Shown here in pieces: positions 63,114-64,000 of a stretch of DNA of 64,000 nucleotides. The stretch spans positions 186,001-250,000 of the forward strand of contig CAWDOR010000004.1 of assembly GCA_963804045.1 (NCBI GenBank), given 5' to 3'. Below the pieces are notes generated by a model, which was not told where the DNA came from, searched no databases, and saw only the letters and a program-made list of their open reading frames with translations. The translations under genes were made by a program, and so were the position numbers. Within the stretch, counting starts at the first letter, position 1, and each line of letters begins with the position of its first letter. The DNA comes from Rhodoblastus sp963804045 (GTDB lineage: Bacteria; Pseudomonadota; Alphaproteobacteria; Rhizobiales; Beijerinckiaceae).

Positions 63114-64000
63114 ATGGACCTATCAAGTCCACGCGCTGGTCCCGCTTCCACAAAGGCGGCGCACAATTTCATATTCCGATTGCCGGCCCCGCCAAAAATA
63201 CAGATGAACTCTTCACGGCAGCCCCTTTCGAAATCGAGCAGCGCTCGCTCAACGGATCCCACGTTGGCGGCGAGGCGCGAACGCGACCGAAGAATTGGTG
63301 TTTCCGCGATTATCGCCAACACCCCGAAAACATCGCCCTCGGAAGAGGCGACTAAACTCGGCGCCTGTTGGTTTTACTCGCCAGAGGCGCGTCCCTCCAG
63401 CCGCATCGAGTTCGCCGCAGCTAGCGACCATGTTCGCTTGATCGCCATTGCGAAAGGCGCCGTTCGCATCGAGCATAAAGGGCTTTTCCGCACGCTCCAG
63501 GCGCCGCACGGCGCCTTCGTCGCGCCCAGCACGGAATTCGTCCTCCATGCAATTCGATCGACGCGAATTCAGATCGTCCTCGCGCCAAGCAAAAGCGTAG
63601 ACCGGGAACTCGGCGCCATCGGCGCCCGACTCGACTGCGCCCGGTTCGGTCTACACTCCGGTCTTGACGATCTCACTGCCTCCGACGCGAGGATGATGGA
63701 CGTCCTCCGGCTGATTTCCGCCGATATCGACAATCCAAGCGCGGCGACGCTGAGCGAAGGCTATCGCCGCGCCCTGGGCCAGCTTGTCATCGCTTCAACC
63801 GCCGCTCGAATCGCGCGGGCCGTCGATGGAAACGATCAAAAAGACCGAGAAACAGCGCCAATACCGCAGACCATGCAAATTTGCCTGGCCTATATTGAAC
63901 GCAACCATGCTCAACCCATCCGCCTCACCGCGCTGGCCGGGGTCGCTGGCGTAACCTTGCGCACTCTGCAAATTCATTTCCGACGGCAATTCGGCTGCAC
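63114..64000 (+). CDS. AraC-family regulator, partial (runs off window end)
   Basis: From the ATG at 63114 the frame stays open to the last base, giving about 295 residues. The middle shows an AraC_binding_2-like sensor (SSRIEFAAASDHVRLIAIAK; APHGAFVAPSTEFVLHA), then the start of the C-terminal HTH (QPIRLTALAGVAGVTLRTLQ; IHFRRQFGC) just at the edge. The first 60 residues are disordered-looking, so a later start is possible. It is in tandem with the previous AraC gene and looks like a related regulator. Confidence 0.8.
   Translation, partial: MDLSSPRAGPASTKAAHNFIFRLPAPPKIQMNSSRQPLSKSSSARSTDPTLAARRERDRRIGVSAIIANTPKTSPSEEATKLGACWFYSPEARPSSRIEFAAASDHVRLIAIAKGAVRIEHKGLFRTLQAPHGAFVAPSTEFVLHAIRSTRIQIVLAPSKSVDRELGAIGARLDCARFGLHSGLDDLTASDARMMDVLRLISADIDNPSAATLSEGYRRALGQLVIASTAARIARAVDGNDQKDRETAPIPQTMQICLAYIERNHAQPIRLTALAGVAGVTLRTLQIHFRRQFGC

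Overview
The window is high-GC DNA of an alphaproteobacterium in the order Hyphomicrobiales. Its style resembles the Beijerinckiaceae, Methylocystaceae and Rhodoblastus/Rhodopseudomonas relatives. This rests on gene content (glnD-gshB, a TIGR03808-like Tat protein, PCu(A)C/SCO copper chaperones) and on V-nitrogenase proteins that closely resemble remembered Azotobacter and purple-bacterial sequences. No 16S gene is present, so genus is not assigned.

Layout. (1) 1-18.9 kb looks like core chromosome: the 5' part of glnD, gshB, a polysaccharide assembly block (membrane protein, O-antigen ligase-like polymerase, flippase), a PLP-dependent basic amino-acid decarboxylase, small regulators, a LysR regulator and polA. 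(2) 18.96-20.7 kb is a tRNA-Arg(CCG), the N-terminal stub of a tyrosine integrase, and a damaged IS3-family element that truncates the stub. This is the classic left edge of a genomic island. (3) 20.8-27.9 kb, all minus strand, is a copper/oxidase locus: SCO1, PCu(A)C, a Crp/Fnr regulator, two cytochrome bd-superfamily subunits each carrying a C-terminal c-type heme domain, DUF2244, and three small Cys-pair proteins. (4) 28.1-40.3 kb looks like a metal or oxyanion acquisition block. One minus-strand operon encodes a DUF2478-DUF4213-DUF364 fusion, a small protein, an ATP-grasp enzyme, a binding protein without a signal peptide, a HypB/UreG-like GTPase, an ABC ATPase, a nitroreductase and a GNAT. 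Next come a PhnCDE-type ABC importer, a c-type cytochrome and a TonB-dependent receptor. Three transcription units here carry an identical 15-bp leader element in the same orientation. (5) 41.0-59.6 kb is an almost complete vanadium-nitrogenase cluster: vnfDGK with downstream accessory genes (minus strand); a NifX-glyoxalase fusion gene, vnfH and a Nif11 gene (plus strand); vnfA plus one unknown gene (minus strand); and a long plus-strand operon vnfE-vnfN-vnfX-TIM barrel-NifU C-domain-second sigma54 activator-nifB-fdxN-iscA. Canonical sigma54 -24/-12 promoters and GTAC-N6-GTAC-like sites lie in the two divergent control regions. (6) 60-64 kb holds a NifZ/DUF4926-like protein, an IHF-alpha-like protein and two AraC regulators, the second cut by the window end.

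How it fits together (inference). The vnf genes build and run an alternative nitrogenase when molybdenum is scarce. Block 4 may collect and deliver the metal or oxyanion. The bd-like oxidase may provide respiration or oxygen scavenging that would suit nitrogen fixation. None of these links is proven by sequence alone.

Quality warning. Five apparent single-nucleotide insertions break conserved frames (a GNAT gene, polA twice, a cydA-like gene and vnfH), plus one in-frame TAG in a small gene. All five indels can be repaired by removing one base, so assembly or base-calling error is a serious alternative to true gene decay.
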